DNA from: Pirellulaceae bacterium
Lineage (GTDB): Bacteria; Planctomycetota; Planctomycetia; Pirellulales; Pirellulaceae
Assembly (NCBI GenBank): GCA_028280445.1
Contig: JANQLU010000042.1
Location: 62,001 to 126,000, forward strand
Direction: 5' to 3'
DNA: 64,000 nucleotides
Every line of letters starts with the position of its first letter. Positions within the stretch are counted from its first letter, which is position 1. The notes under the pieces are model-generated. The model was not told the DNA's origin and ran no database searches. It saw only the letters and a list, made by a program, of their open reading frames with translations. The position numbers were made by a program, and so were the translations under genes. Of this stretch, positions 53,699-62,949 are shown one piece after another.

Positions 53699-56182
53699 AT
53701 GAAAAAAACTGACACAGCCACGAAAAAATCAATTTTGGATCGCAAAATCCTGCTCTTGGTGATTGGTGTGGTCGTGATTGCGATTATCGGCGGTTGGTTT
53801 TTTCGTAAAAATTCTAATGCAGATGATGCCGTCGGAAACGCGACTTACGTCGGACGGTCGAGTTGCATCGAGTGCCATGATTCCCAGTGCAAATCGTTTA
53901 ACGGGTCCCATCATGATTTAGCAATGGATCTCGCGACTCCCGAAACCGTGTTGGCAAAATTTGACAACCAAACGCTGACGCATTTTGGGATCACGTCGAA
54001 ATTTTTCAAAGACGGTGACAAATTCATGGTTCACACCGAAGGTGCAGATGGAAAGATGCACGATTTTCACGTGAAGTATGTTTTTGGCGTGGAACCGCTG
54101 CAACAGTACATGGTTGAAACGAAACCCGCGACCGAAAAAGGCGCCATCGGCACGGTTCAAGTGCTGCGTCTCTGCTGGGACACAACTCAAAAAAAATGGT
54201 TTTACTTGATGCCGCCGGACGTCAATGAAAAAATCGAACCCGACGATCCGTTGCACTGGACAGGCATTACTCAAAACTGGAATTCCAGCTGCGCGTTTTG
54301 CCACTCGACAAATCTCAAGAAAAACTTCGATGCTACGACCAATACGTTCAATACAACGTTTAGCGAAATCGACGTGAGCTGCGAAGCGTGCCACGGCCCG
54401 GCCAGCGAACATGTCCGGTTAGCAAAAAAACGGAATTGGCTGTCTGGCAAAACGATGAAAAACACAGGTTTACACAACCTGAAAACCCAAGACAACGTCA
54501 CACAGATTGAGACATGTGCACCGTGCCACTCGCGCCGCAATGAAATCGCAGATGGTTACACTCCCGGCTGCAATTACCGCGATTATTTTAATGTCAGCGT
54601 TCTCCAAGACCGGCTGTACCATTGCGACGGTCAAATCCGGGACGAAGTCTATGTCTACGGGTCATACATCCAAAGCAAAATGTATCACAACAATATCCGT
54701 TGTACCGATTGCCACGACCCACATACGGCGAAACTCAAACACGAGGGCAACAAAGTTTGCACGTCCTGCCACCAACACCCGGCGGCCAAATATGATGACC
54801 CGTCGCATCATCATCACCAACCGGGTTCGCCCGGCGCCCAATGTGTCAATTGTCACATGCCGGCAACGACTTACATGCATGTCGACTCACGCCGCGATCA
54901 TAGTTTGCGCGTCCCGCGGCCTGACCTGAGTTTAAAAACCGGCTCACCCAACGCTTGTACCGGATGCCACCTCGAACTCAAAAATATTCCTGCCGAATCC
55001 CGAGACAAAATCAAACAGTATCTCGATTGGATTGTCTTGCGCGAACAAAACAACGTGGAAGTCGCCAAAGAGATTGCCCGCGTCGATCAAGCGATGCAGG
55101 ACGCGGTCGAGAAATGGTACGGAAAAAAAGAACGCAGCCAGCACTATGGTGAGTCGTTCCATCGTGCGCGACAAGCGCCGACGGCAACCAGCGCCTCGAT
55201 GAAATCGCTGATCAATCGTGAATCGTTCCCCGCCATCGTTCGAGCTACCGCCGCATTCGAACTTGCCAACACCAACGACCGGCAGTCAATGGATTCCGCG
55301 ATGAAAGGACTCACCGATTCGGATCCGATGGTGATCCAGGCGTCGATGCTGCGCGTCAACAATGAAATCGGCGATCTGTTTGCTCAGATTGAATCGATCA
55401 ATAATCGCGATCCCAAACTGATCAAACTCAAACAAATCTTTGACCGAGTGGTTGCTCATACGTCACACCCACGACGATCCGTGCGCATTGAGGCGGCTCG
55501 AACATTGATTGCATATCCTCAAGAAATCGGGGCTCAGTTTCTCGATAAAAAAACCGCCAAGAGCTTTCAAAATGCTTTTCAAGAATTGATTCAATCGCTG
55601 GAATTCAATGGAGAACGAGGCACCGCTCAACGAACGCTAGGCAGTATCTACGATTCGATTGGCGAAACTGATAAAGCCATCGAGCATTATCGAAATGCCA
55701 TCAAAATCGAACCATCGCTCTACGGTCCACGCTGGAACCTGGCAATTCTCCTCGAACAAAAAGCTAATGAAGCCGCCAGAAATGCGCGACAATTGTCACA
55801 AGGCGGCGCAACTGGAGCGGCACGCGCTCAAGCCGAAGCGTATCAACGATTGGTTCAGGAAATCCAGCAGCTGCGAGACCAGGAACACAACATTCTGCTG
55901 ACCAACGTCAAACAACTCGAAGGAATTGCGCCCACGGCCGATCTGGACTACCAACTCGGCATGTCGTTTTATCGCCGCGGCAATTGGGAAAAAACACGGT
56001 TTTATTTATTGCGTGCTTACCGGCAATTTCCGCGCCGAGAACAATTTGTTTTAGCGCTGGCAACGTTCTATCACGCTCGTAAAAACAAAGCTGAAGCCCA
56101 ACGATTTGTTAAGCAATTACTGGCGATTAATCCGAATGACCCGAGCTACCAACGACTTCGCAACGAAATCGATGCGCTGTAA
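53699..56182 (+). CDS. Octahaem cytochrome c with HEAT and TPR C-terminus
   Basis: An 827-residue protein. One N-terminal membrane helix (ILLLVIGVVVIAIIGGWFF) anchors an extracytoplasmic domain with eight CxxCH sites in order: CIECH, CAFCH, CEACH, CAPCH, CTDCH, CTSCH, CVNCH, CTGCH (residues about 50-425). A His-rich loop follows the sixth (PSHHHHQPGSP). The remainder is helical repeats (HEAT-like around 500-620, then TPR from about 645: AIEHYRNAIKIEPSLYGP). The haem part resembles cytochrome c554-type multihaem proteins; a redox role in electron transfer is likely, the partner unknown. No other respiratory genes are in the window. Confidence 0.88.
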   Translation: MKKTDTATKKSILDRKILLLVIGVVVIAIIGGWFFRKNSNADDAVGNATYVGRSSCIECHDSQCKSFNGSHHDLAMDLATPETVLAKFDNQTLTHFGITSKFFKDGDKFMVHTEGADGKMHDFHVKYVFGVEPLQQYMVETKPATEKGAIGTVQVLRLCWDTTQKKWFYLMPPDVNEKIEPDDPLHWTGITQNWNSSCAFCHSTNLKKNFDATTNTFNTTFSEIDVSCEACHGPASEHVRLAKKRNWLSGKTMKNTGLHNLKTQDNVTQIETCAPCHSRRNEIADGYTPGCNYRDYFNVSVLQDRLYHCDGQIRDEVYVYGSYIQSKMYHNNIRCTDCHDPHTAKLKHEGNKVCTSCHQHPAAKYDDPSHHHHQPGSPGAQCVNCHMPATTYMHVDSRRDHSLRVPRPDLSLKTGSPNACTGCHLELKNIPAESRDKIKQYLDWIVLREQNNVEVAKEIARVDQAMQDAVEKWYGKKERSQHYGESFHRARQAPTATSASMKSLINRESFPAIVRATAAFELANTNDRQSMDSAMKGLTDSDPMVIQASMLRVNNEIGDLFAQIESINNRDPKLIKLKQIFDRVVAHTSHPRRSVRIEAARTLIAYPQEIGAQFLDKKTAKSFQNAFQELIQSLEFNGERGTAQRTLGSIYDSIGETDKAIEHYRNAIKIEPSLYGPRWNLAILLEQKANEAARNARQLSQGGATGAARAQAEAYQRLVQEIQQLRDQEHNILLTNVKQLEGIAPTADLDYQLGMSFYRRGNWEKTRFYLLRAYRQFPRREQFVLALATFYHARKNKAEAQRFVKQLLAINPNDPSYQRLRNEIDAL

Positions 56183-56188
56183 AACCGT

Positions 56189-56446
56189 GTAGGGCCGGTT
56201 CCCACCGGCCAATCCAAATCATGGCCGGTGGGAACCGGCCCTACTTGCCAAAAAAAAGGAGGGCGAGGCTATCGTGAGCGGCAAGGCGCTAGCCGTCGGT
56301 ACAATGCGGTAACGAACCGACGGCTAGCGCCTTGCCGCTCACAGATCGATGTACATGCCGAATCACAAACGCGCTGTTTCGGTTCGGCAGGAGCCTCACC
56401 CTCCCGAACGACAATCCAGAAAAATGGCCGGTGGGAACCGGCCCGA
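56189..56446. repeat. Family D, B and A composite with a covarying family A hairpin
   Basis: A family D palindrome (56189-56244) and a D half (about 56423-56446) flank family B arms and a family A hairpin. The A arms read GCTAGCCGTCGGT and ACCGACGGCTAGC, where other copies have CCGCCGG/CCGGCGG, so the paired change preserves the stem. Confidence 0.8.
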
Positions 56447-56472
56447 CTGTAACTTCAATCAAAAATCGTTAA

Positions 56473-57354
56473 ATGAAAAGTATCAAAATTGCCGGCGTCC
56501 AAATGGACATTGCGTTTGCAGATCGACAAAAAAACTCAAACGCCATCGCCGAACGATTTGTGCGAGCGACGCAAAACGGCGCGCAGCTCGTCGTGTTTCC
56601 CGAATGCGCCATGACGGGATACTGTTTCAGTGATATTGACGAAGCGCGAATTCACACCGAACCCAACAACGGCCCAACTGTCGAGCGTTTTACAGCACTG
56701 TGCGCCGAACAGGCGGCGATGATTGTCTACGGATATCTGGAATCGGACGGACACCAAATCTTCAATTCTGTCGCGTTGGTGGGTCCGCATGGCCTGATTG
56801 ACACTTATCGAAAAATCCATCTGCCGTTTCTTGGTGTCGATCGATTTACCACGCCCGGTAACCAGCCATTCAAAATCACCAAACTGACAACAGACCACTT
56901 GCCCGAACTAACGGCCGAAATTCGCATCGGCATGAACATCTGCTACGATTGCTCGTTTCCCGAAAGCGCTCGCGCGCTGACATTGCTGGGGGCTGACCTC
57001 GTCGTGTTGCCAACCAACTGGCCAACGGGCGCCAAAGGGACAGCTGATTACATCATCAACGCCCGCTGTATTGAAAATCATATTTACTTTATGGCGGTCG
57101 ATCGCATTGGTCACGAACGGGGATTCGACTTTATCGGGAAAAGCAAAATCTGTGATCCCAAAGGCGTCGACCTCGCTTTTGCCGATCATACGGACGAAGA
57201 AATCATCTACGCAGAAATCGTACCCCAGCTGGCTAGAAACAAATCGACGATCAACGTTCCCGGTGAATACGAACTTCATCGAATCGGCGATCGTCGGCCG
57301 GAGTATTACCAATCACTGTCAGAGTTGGGAAGTAAAAATGAGACGAAACAGTGA
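56473..57354 (+). CDS. Carbon-nitrogen hydrolase (nitrilase superfamily)
   Basis: A 293-residue cytoplasmic amidase-type enzyme. The catalytic Glu-Lys-Cys triad is E44 (VVFPECAMTG), K114 (TYRKIHLPF) and C157 (GMNICYDCSFPE). Substrates in this family include amides, ureido compounds and nitriles; the neighbours give no hint. It ends at 57354 and overlaps nothing of note, although a small frame of doubtful reality starts there. Confidence 0.92.
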   Translation: MKSIKIAGVQMDIAFADRQKNSNAIAERFVRATQNGAQLVVFPECAMTGYCFSDIDEARIHTEPNNGPTVERFTALCAEQAAMIVYGYLESDGHQIFNSVALVGPHGLIDTYRKIHLPFLGVDRFTTPGNQPFKITKLTTDHLPELTAEIRIGMNICYDCSFPESARALTLLGADLVVLPTNWPTGAKGTADYIINARCIENHIYFMAVDRIGHERGFDFIGKSKICDPKGVDLAFADHTDEEIIYAEIVPQLARNKSTINVPGEYELHRIGDRRPEYYQSLSELGSKNETKQ

Positions 57355-57825
57355 CCAATGTTTTTGAGGGCTCAATTACAATCCGTCGAGCATCTCCTTT
57401 TGCAAAATGTCTGCCCATTGCATCAGAAAATATAATTGCATGCGAGGCCTTGGTCGTGCCAAAAACGATTCGGCAGGAAAACGGCCAGGGGCAAGGCTAC
57501 CTATTTTCCATTAATTTCGTCCAAGACCTCACGGCCAGCTGGACGAATCTATTCGTCCAACACAATGCTTCAAAAGCAGCTTCCGTACCAAAATGACCTG
57601 TCACCAAAAATTTCGCTGAATCGCCTCAAATTTATTGGATTTTATCGCGTAATTCTCCCAAATCAGTTTCACGGCTTTTCCCGATTTACCACCTGGGAAA
57701 CGACGTTTGTTCAATTCCGGTGCATTGTATTTTCTGGCGCGACTCAAAATCGAACACGTTTCCACGGGCCCATTCGATATCGTCAATCTCGGGATTAACA
57801 GTATAAAATGGGGAATTGGTGAAGT
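57355..57825. other. Gene-poor interval with a short hairpin
   Basis: A perfect hairpin, TGGACGAAT-CT-ATTCGTCCA, lies at 57540-57559. An 81-codon frame begins at the stop of the nitrilase (57351) but shows no recognisable domain. The interval presumably holds the promoter of the lipid kinase operon. Confidence 0.35.
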
Positions 57826-58806
57826 ATGGAACCGAGGATGGACACAAAAAATCGCTATCTGGAAAAATGCAACGATTCAGAACGTCGCGTCCTGGTTTCG
57901 CTGAATCCTAAAGCCGGACGAACGGATTCGCATGACAAAGTTGACTATTTTTCCCAAGTCCTTGAACAGAACGGTCTGGAAACAGAAATCATCACGCAGC
58001 TCGATGAGCTGGATGAAAAAGCGACTCAGGCCAAAAAAGATGGAACACTGCGGACAGTCGTCGCGGCCGGAGGAGATGGCACGGCGTCGTTGCTGGCCGG
58101 TATGTTCAGTCCCGAGATCCCGATAACCTTGCTCCCATTGGGAACGGAAAACCTGCTGGCCAAATATCTACTGCTCAACGATTCGGTGGATGATGTCGCT
58201 CAAGCGGTTTTGGACGGCAACAAAATTAATCTCGATTGCGGCCGCGCCAATGGGAAATTGTTTTTGGTAATGGCCAGTTGTGGATTCGATGCCGACGTCG
58301 TCCGCCGACTTCATAAACGACGGACGGGCCACATCCACCATTTGTCTTATGCAAAACCCATTATCAAATCGATTGCCAATTATCGTTACCCAAAACTCAC
58401 GATCACAATGGATGACGAAGAGCCGTTCCACGCCCGTTGGGCATTTGTATTCAACGTTCCCCGATATGCCATGCGTTTACCAATTGCCGAAAACGCGTCG
58501 GCTACGGACGGCCTGCTGGATATCTGTACATTTCGGCGAGGCAATCTTTTGAATGGCCTCAAATACCTGGCGGGAGTGATTCTGCGCAAGCACCACAAAT
58601 TCTCCGGAACTCGCTCCGGCCGCGCCAAAAAAATTACGATTGATGCTGGAAAAAAGATCGTTCCTTTTCAATTGGATGGAGATCCCGGCGGACAGTTGCC
58701 CGTTACAATCGAAATACTGCCAGAATTTCTGAACATCATTGTGCCTCAGAAATGGCTGGCCAAATACGCAGACGACATCACACAGGAAACAACGAGTGTC
58801 AACTGA
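57826..58806 (+). CDS. Diacylglycerol/lipid kinase family protein (YegS-like)
   Basis: A 326-residue protein with the DAGK catalytic fold: [18 protein letters not shown] at the start, [17 protein letters not shown] (nucleotide loop) and [16 protein letters not shown]. The C-terminal sandwich ([19 protein letters not shown]) fits lipid kinases such as YegS. Likely role: phosphorylation of diacylglycerol or a related lipid at the inner membrane. Its last 11 nt overlap kdsA, suggesting a shared envelope-synthesis transcript. Confidence 0.88.
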   Translation: MEPRMDTKNRYLEKCNDSERRVLVSLNPKAGRTDSHDKVDYFSQVLEQNGLETEIITQLDELDEKATQAKKDGTLRTVVAAGGDGTASLLAGMFSPEIPITLLPLGTENLLAKYLLLNDSVDDVAQAVLDGNKINLDCGRANGKLFLVMASCGFDADVVRRLHKRRTGHIHHLSYAKPIIKSIANYRYPKLTITMDDEEPFHARWAFVFNVPRYAMRLPIAENASATDGLLDICTFRRGNLLNGLKYLAGVILRKHHKFSGTRSGRAKKITIDAGKKIVPFQLDGDPGGQLPVTIEILPEFLNIIVPQKWLAKYADDITQETTSVN

Positions 58807-59653
58807 TCCAACAAATTTCAACAACCCCGCGCAAGTCGGCACGTTTTCATGCGGAAAAAACCAGCCGCTGATGGTCATCGCCGGCCCTTGTGTCATCCAA
58901 AACGAAACGTTGACGCTCCAAATCGCAAACCGACTGCAACAAATCTGCCAGCCGCTCGACGTGAATCTGGTCTTCAAAGCGTCATTCGACAAAGCGAATC
59001 GCACGAGCGTCACGTCGCATCGCGGTCCCGGATTGGACGAAGGTCTCGCCGTGTTGGCCAAAGTCGTCGATGAAACTTCGTTACCGGTCACCACTGACAT
59101 TCACGAAACCTATCAAGCAGCTGCGGTGGGTCAGGTTTGTGACATTGTTCAAATTCCGGCGTTCCTGGCTCGCCAAACTGATTTGTTGGCCGCTGCCGCC
59201 CAAACAGGCCGCGCCGTGAATGTCAAAAAAGGACAATTCATGGCCCCTTGGGACATGCAACACGTTGTTAACAAACTTGCTGCATTTAATTGTAAAAACA
59301 TCATGCTCACCGAACGCGGAACATTTTTTGGCTATGGCGCTTTGGTCAATGACATGCGCGCGCTGATCCAAATGGGCCAACTCGGCGTGCCGGTTGTGTT
59401 CGATGCGACCCACAGCGTTCAACAACCGAGTAACGCCAACGGAACAACTGGCGGACAGCGCGAAATGGTGGCTCCGTTGGCGCGGGCAGCGACCGCCGTA
59501 GGCATCGATGCCTTGTTTGTTGAAACGCATCCCAACCCGGCCGAATCTCCCAGCGACGGTCCCAACATGGTTCCCTTGGATGAATTCGAAGACCTTTTAA
59601 AAATGTTGTTGCGCATCCGATCAGCCGTTCACCAGTCCATCGCTCAAGTCTAA
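58796..59653 (+). CDS. kdsA: 2-dehydro-3-deoxyphosphooctonate aldolase (KDO-8-P synthase)
   Basis: A 285-residue enzyme that condenses PEP and arabinose-5-phosphate into KDO-8-P, the committed sugar of LPS inner core. The GTG at 58796 is preferred ([10 protein letters not shown]); an in-frame ATG at 58739 lies inside the previous gene. Motifs: [59 protein letters not shown] and [15 protein letters not shown]. It overlaps the next gene's ATG with TAATG. It implies that this planctomycete makes KDO. Confidence 0.97.
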   Translation: MSTDPTNFNNPAQVGTFSCGKNQPLMVIAGPCVIQNETLTLQIANRLQQICQPLDVNLVFKASFDKANRTSVTSHRGPGLDEGLAVLAKVVDETSLPVTTDIHETYQAAAVGQVCDIVQIPAFLARQTDLLAAAAQTGRAVNVKKGQFMAPWDMQHVVNKLAAFNCKNIMLTERGTFFGYGALVNDMRALIQMGQLGVPVVFDATHSVQQPSNANGTTGGQREMVAPLARAATAVGIDALFVETHPNPAESPSDGPNMVPLDEFEDLLKMLLRIRSAVHQSIAQV

Positions 59654-60564
59654 TGTCCGTTTCCCAATTCCATCAAACCGAAACCTGCTTGAGCAAATCC
59701 GCCTGGCAAACACTTGCCACCGCTCATCGGCAATCGATGAGCCAATGGACCGAACCGTTTCGCGCGCGGCGACGTATCGGGCAATCACACCCGATCCATG
59801 ATTTTCTGTTCATTTACTATCAATACTCGCCAGCCAAACTCGAACAATGGCATCCCGGCGCTGGCATCCAGCTGTGCGATGGCGAAGAATTCAGCAATAG
59901 TGTTGCTCCAGCGCAATATTCAACCGTTGATGGAAAGACGTTTTGTGATCCCAATCTCATGGACGCCAAAACACTCAGTCGGTTGCGTTGGACCGCCGAA
60001 TTGCTGCAGCAAACGGAAAATCGAAAACCAAACTTTTCGTGTCTCGGACTTCATGAATGGGCAATGGTCTATCGTGGTGACGAAATCCGTCACGAAAAAA
60101 CAACGCCACTGCGTTTGCCTCAATCGGAGATCGATGCACTGGTTGAGTCGCGTCCGTTAACATGCTCGCATTTTGATGCGTTTCGTTTTTTCGCGATCCA
60201 GGCACAGCCGTTGAACCAGGTTCAACCGACGCTGGAGGACCGCGTTTCGCTCGAACAACCTGCCTGTATCCATGCCAACATGGATCTTTACAAATGGGCA
60301 TTCAAATCGATGCCCTGGATCGGCAGCGATCTGCTCAAACGTTGTTTTGACATGGCTATGTGTGCGCGTGAAATTGATATGCGGGCCAGTCCTTATGATT
60401 TGAATGAATACGGTTGTTATGAACCGATCAAGGTCGAAACACCACAAGGCCGCGCTCAATACGAGCAAGAACAAAGAAAAATTGCCGAAATCGCCGCACC
60501 ATTGCGGACGGAGCTTCGTCAAAAGATCGAGTATGTTTTATCGTTCGTCCAGAAATCCGAGTAG
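59653..60564 (+). CDS. Conserved protein often annotated '3-methyladenine DNA glycosylase'
   Basis: A 303-residue protein with the opening found in actinobacterial and planctomycete homologues carrying that name: HRQSMSQWTEPFRARRRIGQ, HPIHDFLFIYYQYSPAKLEQ, WHPGAGI. The glycosylase name is not backed by a recognisable helix-hairpin-helix or AlkA/Tag motif, so the activity should be treated as unverified. C-terminal CAREIDMRASPYDLNEYGCY is well conserved in relatives as recalled. Its start overlaps the kdsA stop (TAATG). Its TAG stop is part of a family D repeat. Confidence 0.75.
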   Translation: MSVSQFHQTETCLSKSAWQTLATAHRQSMSQWTEPFRARRRIGQSHPIHDFLFIYYQYSPAKLEQWHPGAGIQLCDGEEFSNSVAPAQYSTVDGKTFCDPNLMDAKTLSRLRWTAELLQQTENRKPNFSCLGLHEWAMVYRGDEIRHEKTTPLRLPQSEIDALVESRPLTCSHFDAFRFFAIQAQPLNQVQPTLEDRVSLEQPACIHANMDLYKWAFKSMPWIGSDLLKRCFDMAMCAREIDMRASPYDLNEYGCYEPIKVETPQGRAQYEQEQRKIAEIAAPLRTELRQKIEYVLSFVQKSE

Positions 60565-60617
60565 GGCCGGTTCCCACCGGCCAATTCAACAAAATGGCCG
60601 GTGGGAACCGGCCCTAC
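60561..60617. repeat. Family D palindrome supplying a stop codon
   Basis: GTAGGGCCGGTTCCCACCGG and complement. Its first TAG (60562-60564) is the stop of the preceding gene. Confidence 0.85.
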
Positions 60618-60675
60618 GAATTTTCATATGAATGAGAGTCAGAAAACGACGGAGCAACATTGGAGTTGAGAACAC

Positions 60676-61128
60676 ATGAAAAACAATCGCTCACTACGAC
60701 CAATCCGACCTGGCTTGTTTCTGTTGTTTTTCTTTTTGCCACTTGGAATAGCAACTGTCCTCGCCGGGCACTGCTCGGTTAAGATGCCAGTACACTCAGC
60801 TGAAGCGACACAGTTAAGAAATTTCACCCACACCGCCAGAAAGTGGGGATGTGAAATCCAAGATATTGATCAAAGAAAAATCTCGATTGGAAAAATTGTC
60901 GTACCCGAACAATTTTCAGTCGACGGCGTTCAGGAAGTATTGAACTTGCTCAAATCTGGCAAAATCAAAACACTCGACCTTTCAAAAACAAACATTACGC
61001 ATGACCAGGAAAGCAAACTCATCATACCCACCCTAGTGGAGATTGGAAAAATTCACTGGGCCGTCCAGCAGTACCCGAACGTGAAAGCTGACAACTCGGG
61101 TCAAAATAAAGGGTCAGACAAGAACTAG
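60676..61128 (+). CDS. Small secreted or anchored protein of unknown function
   Basis: A 150-residue protein with an N-terminal hydrophobic segment (PGLFLLFFFLPLGIATVLAG). The region LLKSGKIKTLDLSKTNIT resembles one leucine-rich-repeat turn but is not repeated. It ends in a polar tail. The final 4 nt overlap the convergent acyltransferase gene. No function is offered. Confidence 0.6.
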   Translation: MKNNRSLRPIRPGLFLLFFFLPLGIATVLAGHCSVKMPVHSAEATQLRNFTHTARKWGCEIQDIDQRKISIGKIVVPEQFSVDGVQEVLNLLKSGKIKTLDLSKTNITHDQESKLIIPTLVEIGKIHWAVQQYPNVKADNSGQNKGSDKN

Positions 61129-61901
61129 GCAGCTTGCTCCGTTACTGCCTTGCGCTGCTCAATAATCGAACGCAACTCGTCGGCAATCGGTCCCAATAAC
61201 GCTTTGCGCAGCTGTTCGATCATGTCCATTGCTGGCTTGCCATCCAACACACGATGATCAAACGTGTAACCGAAAAAACTGATGCCTTTGCGCGGCAGCA
61301 AATCGATGGCCAACGTCGATGTCGCCGGCCCAAGCACATTGCCCGTCCCCTTGGTTTCGCCATAGCCCGACAACGTCATTCCGAACGTCCCCATGTTTTT
61401 TAATCTGCGCCTTGGGAACGCTTTGAAAATGGTGGCCCAAACCAGACGACGAATCCACGACGGAAACTTGGCAAAAAAAACTTGATGCCGAAATTGTCGC
61501 ACCTCGTTCAAATCACAGCGGCGAAAGTAATCAAATTTCTCTTGTAACTCGAGCAAAGTAAAAATTTCAGGTCGGGTGATGCGTGCAAACAGCAAACGAT
61601 TTTCATTTTCGTGTTCTTTAGAAACCGTCAAAATACAAACGGTTTCATCGTGTTCGTACAAATAGGGCCAAGGCAACGACGCATAGGCCGTCCGCAAGAC
61701 CGGATTGTCAACCGAAACGATCGCATACGCTTTCATAAACAGAACATTCCAGGAAATTCGCGGACGAATCTGATTGCGCAACTTGACGAGTTCGCTCAAA
61801 TCCAAATCACGGCGAAAACTGGCCAGCGGAGTTTTTTGCGCAACGCGAATCACATCATCGACCAAACGGCGACCGTTCGATAGTCGAATCGTTTTACCCA
61901 C
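61125..61901 (-). CDS. CAT-like acyltransferase (2-oxoacid dehydrogenase E2 catalytic-domain family)
   Basis: A 258-residue protein from a GTG start, fixed by AGGAG with 5-nt spacing. It matches the catalytic fold of E2/chloramphenicol acetyltransferase proteins: SWNVLFMKAYAIVSVDNPVL near the N-terminus and the terminal FFGYTFDHRVLDG active-site motif (His and Asp of HRxxDG). Lipoyl and subunit-binding domains are absent and no E1/E3 genes are near, so it is not a normal pyruvate-dehydrogenase E2 but a stand-alone acyltransferase. Substrate unknown. Confidence 0.82.
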   Translation of the reverse strand: MGKTIRLSNGRRLVDDVIRVAQKTPLASFRRDLDLSELVKLRNQIRPRISWNVLFMKAYAIVSVDNPVLRTAYASLPWPYLYEHDETVCILTVSKEHENENRLLFARITRPEIFTLLELQEKFDYFRRCDLNEVRQFRHQVFFAKFPSWIRRLVWATIFKAFPRRRLKNMGTFGMTLSGYGETKGTGNVLGPATSTLAIDLLPRKGISFFGYTFDHRVLDGKPAMDMIEQLRKALLGPIADELRSIIEQRKAVTEQAA

Positions 61902-62000
61902 GTTTGCTCCTGTCGTTGATCAAAACCGTTCTGCGCTCTGCAACGGCTCAACGATAGCAAAACTAAAATCGTGCCCCAACACCAATCCATGACAGCATTT

Positions 62001-62492
62001 TTAGAAAATCTCTTTGGGGCGCCAAACTTCACGTAACTTGAATGGACCCTCGACCTCCAGCAACGCCCAATCTTCGATGGCACATTCCACGATGGCGATT
62101 GCAGCGGTCGGCATTGTTTCATAATAATCCGTCAAATTTTCGACCAATTGTTCGAGGCCCGGATTATGTCCAACAACCAGACAACATTTCATCGAAGCAG
62201 ATAGCGGCCCAATCGAACGAAAATAATCGCGCGGCATACCGTGATACAAATGTTTGTGAAAACGAATTTCACCTTCATAACCGCAGTGCTCAGCAACGAT
62301 TTCCGCTGTCGATTTGGCGCGATTGGCCGTCGAACTGATGATCACGTCAGGCGCAAGGCCTTGTTCCTCGAGATGAGCTCCCATTCGCGGTGCGTCTCGC
62401 ATCCCGCGATCATTGAGCGGTCGATCAAAATCGGCCAGTTCGGGATGAGCCCAACTCGATTTCGCATGTCGCATGATCAACAATGTTTTCAT
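62001..62492 (-). CDS. sixA: SixA-like phosphohistidine phosphatase
   Basis: A 163-residue member of the histidine-phosphatase (phosphoglycerate-mutase-like) superfamily. The RHAKSSW motif at the N-terminus matches SixA, and GHNPGLEQLVENLTD the second His. SixA in E. coli removes phosphate from HPt-type phosphohistidine. The cognate partner is not in the window. GGAG lies 7 nt upstream of the ATG. Confidence 0.9.
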   Translation of the reverse strand: MKTLLIMRHAKSSWAHPELADFDRPLNDRGMRDAPRMGAHLEEQGLAPDVIISSTANRAKSTAEIVAEHCGYEGEIRFHKHLYHGMPRDYFRSIGPLSASMKCCLVVGHNPGLEQLVENLTDYYETMPTAAIAIVECAIEDWALLEVEGPFKLREVWRPKEIF

Positions 62493-62515
62493 TACCTACT
62501 CCGTCATATTCGACA

Positions 62516-62599
62516 CTCATTGTAGGGCCGGTTCCCACTCATTGTAGGGCCGGTTCCCACCGGCCAATCCAGCGAATGGCCGGTAGGAACCGGCCCTAC
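62516..62599. repeat. Family D palindrome with a 22-bp partial duplication
   Basis: The full D element is at 62544-62599. Its left end with the flanking ACTCATT is duplicated once more at about 62516-62537. It lies upstream of sixA. Confidence 0.8.
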
Positions 62600-62658
62600 T
62601 CATCTCGGCCCCTCGCCCACGCTTCGCACTTATGAATTTCCTGCAACACTTCTTGGCA

Positions 62659-62781
62659 CTAGGTAGTGATTAAATGTGAGCGGCAAGTCGCTAGCCGCCG
62701 GTGAACCCTCAAATACCGGCGGCTAGCGCCTTGCCGCTCACATCAAATTCACAGCTTTCCGATTTAATCAACACAACCTAG
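62659..62781. mobile_element. Second copy of the CTAG-flanked MITE-like element
   Basis: CTAG at 62659-62662 and 62778-62781 bound an insert homologous to 14849-14967, including the interior family A hairpin and the terminal GATTAAAT/ATTTAATC. The right terminus, reverse-complemented, reads CTAGGTTGTGTTGATTAAAT; the left end carries a 3-bp deletion. The flanks are not family C, so the element has moved independently. Confidence 0.78.
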
Positions 62782-62949
62782 CACTGAAAAACCGGCCAGC
62801 AACCCTTCCAAGTCGCGCAAAATTGCCAATAAATTACAAAACTTGTCGTTTCAATGTCCCCAGGGCACATCCCAAAAATTGTATCGCTCGATAAGATTGA
62901 TTCTACCGTCACCGTCACTAAAAAAAGACCGTCGAATCAAAAGTATTTT

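Noticed and set aside
57351..57596. 81-codon frame overlapping the nitrilase stop
   Set aside because: No domain, no Shine-Dalgarno and no partner. It might be real but cannot be supported.
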